From Oscillospiraceae bacterium (lineage in GTDB: Bacteria > Bacillota > Clostridia > Oscillospirales > Acutalibacteraceae), in assembly GCA_902766855.1 (NCBI GenBank), contig CACXFE010000206.1:1-5063 (forward strand): a DNA stretch of 5,063 nucleotides. Reading direction: 5' to 3'. Made by a program: the position numbers and the translations under genes. Shown piece after piece: positions 1 through 5,063 of the stretch. Below the pieces are notes generated by a model. That model made no database searches. It was given only the letters and a program-made list of their open reading frames with translations, and was not told the origin of the DNA. Position 1 is the stretch's first letter. Each line of letters opens with the position of its first letter.

Positions 1-1572
1 CCGGAGTTCAGCCGTTTTTTGAATTTTATCCGCACTTCGGTTTATATCGGGTTGTTTTCGGTATGGGGCGTTTCGGCATATCGCCGCGTGGTACAGCCGC
101 AGGTGCGGCATTATCTTGTCGCTGTATCAATTCTGATGGTCGGGTGGATGATTCTACGCGAAATCAAATTCCGCTTTGTGATCAACCCCGATATAGAGCG
201 GTATTTATGGTATTCGTATTACATTCCTATCTTGTTGACGCCGTTGATTGCGTTGTTCGTTTCGGTTTTGCTCGGCAAACATGAACTGTACCGCTTGCCG
301 AAAAAATTTTCCCTTTTGTACGCCCCTACGGTTCTTTTAGCCGCATTGTTTTTAACGAATGACCTGCATCAATTTGCATTTCGTTTTCCACAGGACGCAC
401 CGATCTGGACAGAACACGGCGATTACCGTTACGGCGCGGTGTTTTATGCGGCAATGGCATGGGGCGTTTTTTGTTCGCTTGCTGCGATGATCGTGATGAT
501 CGCAAAATCGCGTTTGCCGAAATTGCGGGGGCTTTTTTGGCTGCCGCTGATGCCGATCGTTCTGGTGCTGGGATATGTGGTGGCATATGCGTTTCAACTC
601 CCTGTTGTAGCGGAACTGGGCGACATTGCCGCGTTTGAATCGCTGGTGTTTATCAGTTTCTTTGAAATTTGTATTCGGCTGGGATTGATCCCATCCAATA
701 CCCGGTATTCCGATTTGTTTTCCGCATCTCAGGAACTTTCTTTGCAAATTACCGATCCTTCTTACGCGGTTTGTTATGCCGCAAGCGGAACAAAACCGTT
801 TGAAAAAGATCTATTGCTTCGTGCGGAAAACGGGCCGGTTTTGCTGGAAGGGGGAAAGCGGCTGCACAATATGCCTATTCGCGGCGGACACGCCATTTGG
901 GTGGAAGACAGCACGGAGTTACTCCGGCAAAAAAAGGCGCTGCAAAACGCACAGACAGAGTTGAACGACCGCAGTGAAATCGTGCAGATGGAAGTGGAAG
1001 AAGAACGAAAGCGCAAGATCGTGGAAGAGCAGAACCGCTTACTTGATCTTTTACAGCACGCCACGCAGACGCAACTTGATAAAGTAAAGGCACTGACCGA
1101 CGCATATCAGGCTTCTCAAGAGGAGGAAGCAAAGCAAAAAATCATTGCGGAAATCGTTGTTTTGGGCAGTTTTATTAAACGCCGCAAAGATCTTTTGCTT
1201 TCGATGGAAGGCAACCTTTTCTTGCATGAGAATAAGTTGATCAGCGCGTTGGATGAGTCTTTCCGTTCGTTGCGGATCTTCGGTATTTCCGGCGGTTATG
1301 CCGTCCATACGGGCAGAGCGGAGATTCGCGGAGATTTTGTGACAGCGATTTATGATTTTTTTGAAGATGTGCTGGAATGTGTGCTGAATCAGGCGCATTA
1401 TTTGAATGTGAGCGTGATGCCGGCGGGCGGCGGTTTGCGCTGTTCGGTGATGACCGATTGCACCACCCCTGACACGGCGCGGCTTTCGGAACAATATCCC
1501 GCTATGCGGGTGATTCGGGATGCCGAGGGTACACAGTTTCTTCTGCCGTTGGAAGGGGGGAACGCCGTATGA
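1..1572 (+). CDS. Seven-helix membrane sensor with degenerate histidine-kinase C-terminus (5' partial)
   Basis: Numbering counts the TTG at base 19 as residue 1. Seven hydrophobic segments are visible at about residues 5-20, 31-47, 67-86, 98-113, 138-161, 171-192 and 203-222, matching the histidine kinase N-terminal 7TM type of sensor. A PAS-like linker (about 230-300) follows, then a charged coiled coil (about 296-375) and a helix around 376-395 where a phospho-accepting H-box would lie; no H-box is recognisable there. The last 110 residues look like a remnant ATPase domain but show no N-box (NxxxH) and no glycine-rich lid. I infer a signal-sensing pseudokinase that works with the intact kinase encoded next, with which it overlaps by ATGA (1569-1572). 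The frame is open back to base 1 (codons reading P-E-F-S-R-F). The TTG at 19 has only a weak GGAG 12 bases upstream, so the true start is probably just outside the window. Sensor fold fairly sure; lack of catalysis is inference. Confidence 0.85.
   Translation, partial: PEFSRFLNFIRTSVYIGLFSVWGVSAYRRVVQPQVRHYLVAVSILMVGWMILREIKFRFVINPDIERYLWYSYYIPILLTPLIALFVSVLLGKHELYRLPKKFSLLYAPTVLLAALFLTNDLHQFAFRFPQDAPIWTEHGDYRYGAVFYAAMAWGVFCSLAAMIVMIAKSRLPKLRGLFWLPLMPIVLVLGYVVAYAFQLPVVAELGDIAAFESLVFISFFEICIRLGLIPSNTRYSDLFSASQELSLQITDPSYAVCYAASGTKPFEKDLLLRAENGPVLLEGGKRLHNMPIRGGHAIWVEDSTELLRQKKALQNAQTELNDRSEIVQMEVEEERKRKIVEEQNRLLDLLQHATQTQLDKVKALTDAYQASQEEEAKQKIIAEIVVLGSFIKRRKDLLLSMEGNLFLHENKLISALDESFRSLRIFGISGGYAVHTGRAEIRGDFVTAIYDFFEDVLECVLNQAHYLNVSVMPAGGGLRCSVMTDCTTPDTARLSEQYPAMRVIRDAEGTQFLLPLEGGNAV
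1551..1560 (+). promoter_or_regulatory. Ribosome binding site for the histidine kinase
   Basis: GGAAGGGGGG lies 8 bases before the ATG at 1569, inside the end of the preceding gene. It supports that ATG as the start and, with the ATGA overlap, suggests translational coupling. Confidence 0.65.
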
Positions 1573-2834
1573 CCGCTTATAGCGCGCTTGCACCGGAAAT
1601 CAGGCTGCTTTTGGCGGGGATGGTGTTTTTGTCTTCACTTGGGGAATTGGCGCTTTGCCTGTATCGGGCTTTATGCACCGAAAAATGGAAGCGGTGCATT
1701 TTCCCCATCGTGATCTACCTGTGTTTGCTTGGCTTTTTGTCGGTTGCGATCGGGGCGCGCGTCCCGCAGGAAGCGCCTCTGCACCCGATCCGCCTGCCGT
1801 GGCTGTGCTTTCCTTTCCTTGCGGTATCCGTTGCGGTGCATAGTATCCTTTTTCTTCAAAAGGAATACCGGCAAAGCCGGGAACAAATCACCTCCAATTC
1901 GGTCAGGGAAGCGATAGACCGCCTGGACTCCGGCATTTGTTTTGCCGATGAGAACGATCGGCTGATTCTGATCAATCGCACGATGAACCGATTGGGATTT
2001 ACGGTGACCGGGCGGTACCCGCAAACTCTTTCCGAAATGACATCCGCACTGGAACGAGCAGAAAACGGAATTTCCCGGGTGGAGGGGATGCCGGCGCTTT
2101 ATCGGTTCCCGGACGGAAAGGTTTGGAAATTTCATTTGTCCGCGATCGAAGACGCGGCGCTGAAAGGATTCACCCAAATGACCGCGCAGGATATGACCGA
2201 ATTGCAGGAAGTAAATGAAAACCTGGAACGGGAAAACGCGGCGATCCGGGAGTCTATTATCAAAATGCGGGGGATGATCGGGCGAATGTCGGATCTGGCG
2301 CGGGAACAGGAAACCTTGAACCTGAAAATGAAAATCCATAATGACATCGGCGCCAGCCTGATCTCCCTTTCCGAATTGGGAAGCGGCGGAACCGACCGCG
2401 ACGCCGAAACGCAAATCGCGATATTGGAAAGGGCGCTTGCGTATTTCAGCAGTACCCATGCCGCCGCGTCGGAAGAGCAGGATGAACTCATCACTTTTGC
2501 CGCACGGTGCGGGGTGGAATTATCATTTACCGGCCAACTGCCCGGCAGGGAGCCGATGAAAGGTCTGGCCGCCGCCGCGGTGCGCGAGTGTGTGACAAAC
2601 TGTGTACGGCACGCGGGCGGAAACCGTGTGGAAATTAAAACGACCGAAAGCGGCAGCGCCGATACGGTGACAATTACCAATAACGGCAAACCGCCGGCCG
2701 CGCCCATCACCGAAGGGGGCGGGTTGTCCGCGCTTCGCCAAAAGGTAGAAGCGGCGGGCGGCACAATGCATATTGCCCACGCCCCTCGATTTGCCTTAAC
2801 TCTTACGCTAACGAAAGGAAAGGACGCTTTATGA
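1569..2834 (+). CDS. Membrane PAS sensor histidine kinase
   Basis: This 421-residue protein is the catalytic kinase of the operon. Three hydrophobic segments (about residues 13-35, 42-62, 77-95) anchor it in the membrane. A PAS-like domain follows (about 107-205, with the motif DSGICFADENDRLILIN), then a coiled coil (about 207-250). The phospho-acceptor is predicted to be His257 in KIHNDIGASL. The ATPase domain shows an N-box (RECVTNCVRHA, Asn344, His348), a modified G1 box (NNGKPP, 371-376) and a glycine-rich lid (EGGGLSALR, 382-390). These features fit HisKA_3/HATPase kinases that phosphorylate NarL/LuxR-type regulators, and such a regulator is encoded next with an ATGA overlap at 2831-2834. 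The residue after the catalytic His is Asn, where HisKA_3 kinases usually have Asp or Glu. The N-terminal input region is short and has little extracytoplasmic loop, consistent with partnering the upstream seven-helix protein. Ligand unknown. Confidence 0.9.
   Translation: MTAYSALAPEIRLLLAGMVFLSSLGELALCLYRALCTEKWKRCIFPIVIYLCLLGFLSVAIGARVPQEAPLHPIRLPWLCFPFLAVSVAVHSILFLQKEYRQSREQITSNSVREAIDRLDSGICFADENDRLILINRTMNRLGFTVTGRYPQTLSEMTSALERAENGISRVEGMPALYRFPDGKVWKFHLSAIEDAALKGFTQMTAQDMTELQEVNENLERENAAIRESIIKMRGMIGRMSDLAREQETLNLKMKIHNDIGASLISLSELGSGGTDRDAETQIAILERALAYFSSTHAAASEEQDELITFAARCGVELSFTGQLPGREPMKGLAAAAVRECVTNCVRHAGGNRVEIKTTESGSADTVTITNNGKPPAAPITEGGGLSALRQKVEAAGGTMHIAHAPRFALTLTLTKGKDAL
2819..2824 (+). 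promoter_or_regulatory. Ribosome binding site for the response regulator
   Basis: AAAGGA lies 6 bases before the ATG at 2831, within the end of the kinase gene. The spacing fixes 2831 as the start and fits coupled translation across the ATGA overlap. Confidence 0.65.
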
Positions 2835-3469
2835 TCCGAACAGTGGTGGTAGAAGACAGTGTGATCGCGCAGAACTATTTCACTGATTTGCTTGCCAAAG
2901 AAGGTGATTTTGAAATCCTTGCCGTTTGCCGTGACGCCTTTGAGGCGGAGAAAATCTGTGCCGCGGGCGGGGTGGATTTTGTGTTGATGGATGTGCTGAC
3001 TTTGCATAACCATTCCGGTTTGGCCGCGGGGAAACGCATTCGGGAAAGCGGGAAGGGAACCAAGGTGCTGATCGTTACTTCGCTGGTCGATCCCGAGGTT
3101 TTGACTCAGGCCAAGATCGGCGCCGCGGACAGCCTGTGGTATAAAGATCACGGCGCGGAGGATTTGGTCGGGGTGATCCGGCGAACGCTTCAAGGGGAGC
3201 GTGTCTTTCCCGACAGTGCGCCGAATATATCACTGGGCGCGATGTTCTCCGAAGATCTTTCCCCCCGGCAAATACAGGTGCTGCGGAGTTTTGTGATGGG
3301 GTATACTTATGATGAGATTGCCGCCGAACTCGGTATTTCCAAGCGCGGCGTGCGGTGGTATATGGATGAAATTATGAAAATGGGCGGCTTTCAAAATCGG
3401 CATGAGATGCTTTCCGCTATTTTACAGAACAATTTTATCGTGACCACATTGCTCGATTCGGAAAAATAA
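2831..3469 (+). CDS. NarL/LuxR-type response regulator
   Basis: This 212-residue cytoplasmic transcription factor is the output of the two-component system. The receiver domain (about 1-122) has the acidic pair Glu8-Asp9, phospho-acceptor Asp54 in VLMDV, Thr83 in IVTS and Lys105 in YKD, so all the usual active-site residues are present. A linker (about 123-140) leads to a LuxR-type helix-turn-helix (about 143-197). It begins LSPRQIQVL, has the scaffold GYTYDEIAAELGIS and a predicted recognition helix around KRGVRWYMDEI (171-181). Length is normal for the family. It is the last gene of the operon; an intrinsic terminator starts 15 bases after its stop. It should be phosphorylated by the kinase encoded immediately upstream. 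Its DNA target is not known, but a palindrome of suitable size lies about 85 bases beyond its own stop, before a divergent-function gene on the same strand, and is a natural candidate. Confidence 0.93.
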   Translation: MIRTVVVEDSVIAQNYFTDLLAKEGDFEILAVCRDAFEAEKICAAGGVDFVLMDVLTLHNHSGLAAGKRIRESGKGTKVLIVTSLVDPEVLTQAKIGAADSLWYKDHGAEDLVGVIRRTLQGERVFPDSAPNISLGAMFSEDLSPRQIQVLRSFVMGYTYDEIAAELGISKRGVRWYMDEIMKMGGFQNRHEMLSAILQNNFIVTTLLDSEK

Positions 3470-3483
3470 CCGCCAAATTTTTC

Positions 3484-3513
3484 AACACCTGGCTTTTAGC
3501 CGGGTGTTTTTTT
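3484..3513 (+). terminator. Rho-independent terminator of the sensor operon
   Basis: A 10-bp stem (left arm 3484-3493, right arm 3499-3508, core ACACCTGGC with GCCGGGTGT, one G-T wobble) closes a 5-base loop (TTTTA). A run of seven T follows at 3507-3513. It lies just after the response regulator stop codon and separates the sensor operon from the promoter downstream. The minus strand lacks a comparable T tract, so it reads as a + strand terminator only. Confidence 0.92.
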
Positions 3514-3522
3514 GTTGTGCGC

Positions 3523-3552
3523 CTTTTCGACAAAAAGGAAAAAACTTTTCGA
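3523..3552. repeat. Direct repeat CTTTTCGA x2, about two helical turns apart
   Basis: CTTTTCGA occurs at 3523-3530 and again at 3545-3552, a period of 22 bases, upstream of the palindromic operator. Both copies would lie on roughly the same DNA face. The sequence is short and the region is A/T-rich, so chance is quite possible. Confidence 0.3.
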
Positions 3553-3553
3553 T

Positions 3554-3573
3554 ACCTGTCACAAGTGACAGTG
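3554..3573. promoter_or_regulatory. Palindromic operator, lux-box-like, centred at -42.5
   Basis: Bases 3556-3571 are a perfect inverted repeat, CTGTCAC-AA-GTGACAG. The 20-base frame 3554-3573 begins ACCTGT and has ACAG at the position matching the right arm of the classical Vibrio fischeri lux box (ACCTGT-N8-ACAGGT). The centre, between 3563 and 3564, is 42.5 bases upstream of the predicted transcription start (3606), the standard place for a class II activator touching RNA polymerase at the -35 box. The likely binder is the LuxR-type regulator encoded just upstream; that link is inference from position and fold. The lux-box resemblance may be only coincidence, since the regulator here has a receiver domain and not an acyl-homoserine-lactone domain. 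Confidence 0.65.
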
Positions 3574-3599
3574 ACAAAAAACATGGCAATCAGTATAAT
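3571..3599 (+). promoter_or_regulatory. Sigma-A type promoter for the cysteine-rich protein gene
   Basis: The -35 hexamer is GTGACA (3571-3576), one base from TTGACA. The -10 is a perfect TATAAT (3594-3599), and the spacer is exactly 17 bases. Transcription should start near 3606, leaving a leader of about 200 bases before the ATG at 3810. The -35 hexamer is itself a second, tandem copy of the right half of the palindrome (GTGACA at 3565-3570 and 3571-3576), so regulator binding and promoter recognition are physically linked. Confidence 0.82.
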
Positions 3600-3663
3600 A
3601 AATGATGTATTCGTATGCAAAAAAGCCGCCTGATTGCAAAAATACATTCAATATAGACAAAGG

Positions 3664-3813
3664 ATGGATGTGTTTTTGGCTGAACAAATCAAAAAAGAAG
3701 GAAACAAGGCGGGCAAAGAACATATTCTTTGCATTTCCGCCACGGCAAATTGCCTTGCGGCGGTTTTGGACAGCATATCAAGGTTTAAACAAGAAGGGAA
3801 GAGAAGCAAATGA
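3664..3813 (+). CDS. Possible small ORF ahead of the cysteine-rich gene (about 47-49 aa)
   Basis: This frame is open from the ATG at 3664 to the TGA at 3811-3813 (49 codons). The stop overlaps the next start as ATGA, the same arrangement used twice in the sensor operon. AAAGG at 3659-3663 is too close to the ATG but sits 6 bases from an in-frame GTG at 3670, which would give 47 residues and is the better start. The predicted peptide is basic at both ends with a mildly hydrophobic middle (HILCISATANCLAAVL) and holds two cysteines. I do not recognise it. It could be a coupled small protein, a leader peptide controlling the downstream gene, or chance; a 49-codon open frame is not rare by itself. 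No signal peptide is evident. Confidence 0.35.
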   Translation: MDVFLAEQIKKEGNKAGKEHILCISATANCLAAVLDSISRFKQEGKRSK

Positions 3814-5063
3814 AACACACAGTTTCAAAAAAAGTTGTCAGTGTGGTATTGGCGCTTGTGATGATCCTGGGGATCATACCGATTTCTTCGCTAACAGTCT
3901 TTGCGGCGCACAGATGCCCCAACTGTGACGAATGGATCGACGGGTCGCCCTATTGCGAGCAGTGTAACGAATGCGATGAGTGTTGTGAACTCTGCATTGA
4001 ATGCGGAGTCTGCGCCGATTGCTCGGGATGGGAGATTTGCGAAACCTGCTCCGGCGAAGAAGGCTACAACATCTGTGAGGACTGCGCCATAGATAAGGGT
4101 TACCATTGCCCCGATTGCTACGAATGTTATTTCAAAACCGGATTATGGTGCGACGAATGCAAAAGATGTGCGGAATGCGTTGATATTTGTGACGAATGCA
4201 CTGCTCATCTCGGAGAGGGCATCATTTGTGTGGAATGCGCCATGGAAAAGGAGAGCCACTGCCCCGAGTGCGAAGAATGCTATTTCAAGTCCGGGTTATG
4301 GTGTGAAACATGCAAACGGTGCGACGATTGTTCTCCCATTTGCAATTATTGCTCCGAAGAAATGGGGGAAATTATTTGTCAGGAATGTGCGATTGAAGAA
4401 GGGCTTCACTGCCCCGAGTGCGAGGGATGCTACGGCGACTGCGGCGAGGAATACTGCGAAGAATGCGGTATTTGCGCCAACTGTGCGGATATTTGCTCCT
4501 CTCATAACCTTTGTATGGAATGTGCAATCGCAGACGGGCTTCACTGCCCGAATTGCGAAGCATGCGGCGAGGACGAAACAATTTGCGAGGGCTGCGGCGA
4601 AATGTGCAGCGGCTGTGCGGACGCTTTCTGTTTCAACTGCAATTTGTGCAGCGACTGCGTGCAGGTTTGTCCCGATTGCGGCGCTTGCTCCAACTGTGCT
4701 GAAATTTGCCCGAACTGCGAGGAGCATTGCTCCGAGTGCGTGGGAATCTGCGACGATTGCGGCTTCTGCCTGGAATGCTGCCAGGATATTGCCGCCATGG
4801 CAGGCTGCGACTGCGCAGAATGGGTGTGCGTGGAAAGCCCGGATTGGAACGAGCATTTTGAAGAGTATCATACAAGCGCCGGCGGCCACAGTGCAAGGGC
4901 GTCTATTGCCTGGTCATGGAACAGCACCTATCATTGGAATGCCTGCGTTTATTGCGATGACAGCGCACATTACTCAAATAGAAAGGCTCATACATTTGAC
5001 GCTAACGGGAAATGCACCGTTTGCGGTTATATGAAAAATGCTAAAATTCAAATCATCCAACAG
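3810..5063 (+). CDS. Secreted cysteine-rich CxxC-repeat protein (3' partial)
   Basis: The frame starting at ATG 3810 has no stop up to the last base (418 codons), so the gene continues past the window. Residues 1-32 form a signal peptide: basic start (KHTVSKK), a hydrophobic core to about residue 23, and a likely cut after VFA (32/33). The rest contains 79 cysteines, about one residue in five, and one in four across residues 36-340, mostly in CxxC spacing and set among many Glu and Asp. Layout: a variant repeat (34-98), three tandem repeats (99-149, 150-199, 200-244), a longer cysteine-dense region (245-340), an aromatic and polar linker (341-374), then a CxxC...H...CxxC module (375-407). A purine-rich stretch (GAAGGGAAGAGAAG, 3793-3806) precedes the ATG. 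Many separated CxxC pairs suggest metal-binding knuckles or extensive disulfides; an Fe-S role seems unlikely outside the cell. I know no named family that fits; function unknown. The start and the export are well supported. Confidence 0.9.
   Translation, partial: MKHTVSKKVVSVVLALVMILGIIPISSLTVFAAHRCPNCDEWIDGSPYCEQCNECDECCELCIECGVCADCSGWEICETCSGEEGYNICEDCAIDKGYHCPDCYECYFKTGLWCDECKRCAECVDICDECTAHLGEGIICVECAMEKESHCPECEECYFKSGLWCETCKRCDDCSPICNYCSEEMGEIICQECAIEEGLHCPECEGCYGDCGEEYCEECGICANCADICSSHNLCMECAIADGLHCPNCEACGEDETICEGCGEMCSGCADAFCFNCNLCSDCVQVCPDCGACSNCAEICPNCEEHCSECVGICDDCGFCLECCQDIAAMAGCDCAEWVCVESPDWNEHFEEYHTSAGGHSARASIAWSWNSTYHWNACVYCDDSAHYSNRKAHTFDANGKCTVCGYMKNAKIQIIQQ
4104..4541 (+). 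repeat. Three tandem ~50-residue cysteine repeats in the exported protein
   Basis: The repeats begin at His99 (4104), His150 (4257) and His200 (4407), each opening HCPxC, with lengths of 51, 50 and 45 residues. Each carries exactly 11 cysteines. All share the plan HCPxCxxC, an aromatic residue before C-x2-C-x2-C-x2-C-x3-C, then a variable acidic loop and a closing (I/L)C-x2-CA(I/M). The first two match at about 30 of 50 aligned residues (both have YFK, GLWC and CKRC); the third has lost the YFK(T/S)GLW segment and gained a cysteine there. A fourth HCPxC opens at His245 (4542) but leads into a differently organised region. The pattern indicates internal duplication and divergence. Confidence 0.85.
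4629..4778 (+). repeat. 13-14 residue CxxC sub-repeats (residues 274-323)
   Basis: Cysteines fall at residues 274, 277, 280, 283, 287, 290, 293, 296, 300, 303, 307, 310, 314, 317, 320 and 323. The spacing is nearly always 3, with a step of 4 ending each unit, giving C-x2-C-x2-C-x2-C-x3 blocks of 13-14 residues. The same block occurs once inside each of the longer repeats (starting at residues 114, 165 and 216, and in variant form at 49), so it looks like the elementary building unit of the protein. Confidence 0.8.
4932..5030 (+). other. CxxC...H...CxxC module near the visible C-terminus
   Basis: Residues 375-407 read HW-x2-C-x2-C (Cys379, Cys382), then His387 and His394 (the latter in AHTF), then GKC-x2-CGY (Cys402, Cys405). 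This resembles short modules with an HW..C..C......H.F....G.C..CGY pattern that I associate with surface proteins of Clostridia. Its cysteine and histidine layout would suit a single zinc site, which is inference. It differs in style from the acidic CxxC arrays before it and is set off by a cysteine-free linker (341-374). Confidence 0.55.

Noticed and set aside
2132..3193. A 353-codon open frame on the - strand
   Set aside because: It lies antisense to the kinase and response regulator, both of which have clear motifs; the product is low in recognisable features and looks like a shadow. The same applies to the antisense frames at 1671-2459 and 1051-1593.
3554..3573. True acyl-homoserine-lactone quorum-sensing lux box
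   Set aside because: The resemblance is partial, and the nearby regulator has a phospho-receiver domain and not an autoinducer-binding domain. No LuxI-like synthase is present in the window.
3435..3647. A 70-codon open frame on the - strand
   Set aside because: It overlaps the terminator, operator and promoter, and has no supporting start signals or recognisable product.
3602..3928. A 108-codon open frame on the + strand across the leader and signal peptide region
   Set aside because: Its first ATG lies upstream of the predicted transcription start (3606), and it runs in the wrong frame across the signal peptide. The product resembles nothing.
4104..4541. CRISPR-like or non-coding tandem repeat
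   Set aside because: Repeat units of 135-153 bases keep the reading frame and conserve residues, so the periodicity is explained by protein repeats.
4296..4889. A 197-codon open frame on the - strand
   Set aside because: It is an antisense shadow of the cysteine codons (GCA/ACA read as Ala/Thr), with no recognisable domain.
4168..5034. A 288-codon open frame on the + strand within the cysteine-rich gene
   Set aside because: It is the +1 shadow of the frame starting at 3810. Its product is a monotonous Ala/Arg/Asn-rich string caused by the repeated TGC/GAA codons, with no start signal, and the 3810 frame has a signal peptide, ordered repeats and a promoter.
3810..5063. Ferredoxin or other iron-sulfur protein
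   Set aside because: The CxxC arrays superficially recall Fe-S motifs, but the signal peptide indicates export, and the repeated spacing without the usual CxxCxxCxxxCP unit in isolation does not match a ferredoxin domain.

Overview
The window suggests a Gram-positive, Clostridia-type Firmicute, probably Oscillospiraceae-like. This is inferred from moderate GC, purine-rich ribosome binding sites, a near-consensus sigma-A promoter, ATGA gene overlaps, a Firmicute-style signal peptide ending in VFA-A, and a membrane-sensor / histidine kinase / LuxR-type regulator cassette that I associate with that group. No rRNA, tRNA, CRISPR array or mobile element is visible.

Bases 1-3469 hold one tight operon of three genes on the + strand, each overlapping the next by an ATGA junction. 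The first (1-1572, 5' end cut off) is a seven-helix membrane sensor with a coiled coil and a C-terminal kinase-like region that lacks recognisable phospho-acceptor and ATP-binding motifs. The second (1569-2834) has three membrane helices, a PAS-like domain and a recognisable histidine kinase core (His257, Asn344, GGG 383-385). The third (2831-3469) is a NarL/LuxR-type response regulator (Asp54, C-terminal helix-turn-helix). A strong intrinsic terminator (3484-3513) closes the operon.

Bases 3470-3809 form a dense regulatory region. It holds a perfect 7-bp inverted repeat with a 2-bp spacer (3556-3571), then a promoter (GTGACA, 17 bp, TATAAT, 3571-3599). The palindrome is centred at -42.5 from the predicted start of transcription, the classic position for a LuxR-type activator. 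A possible 47-49 codon ORF (3664-3813) follows and overlaps the next gene by ATGA.

Bases 3810-5063 are one open reading frame that runs off the window. It encodes an exported protein of at least 418 residues with 79 cysteines after the predicted signal peptide cleavage site. The cysteines fall in CxxC-type arrays: three tandem repeats of about 50 residues, then a region of 13-14 residue sub-repeats, then a CxxC...H...CxxC module. Because it has no stop in the window it is easy to miss, and shorter ORFs in other frames overlie it. The working model, inferred from adjacency and promoter layout, is that the two-component system senses an envelope or external signal and its regulator switches on this cysteine-rich exported protein. 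The function of that protein is unknown.
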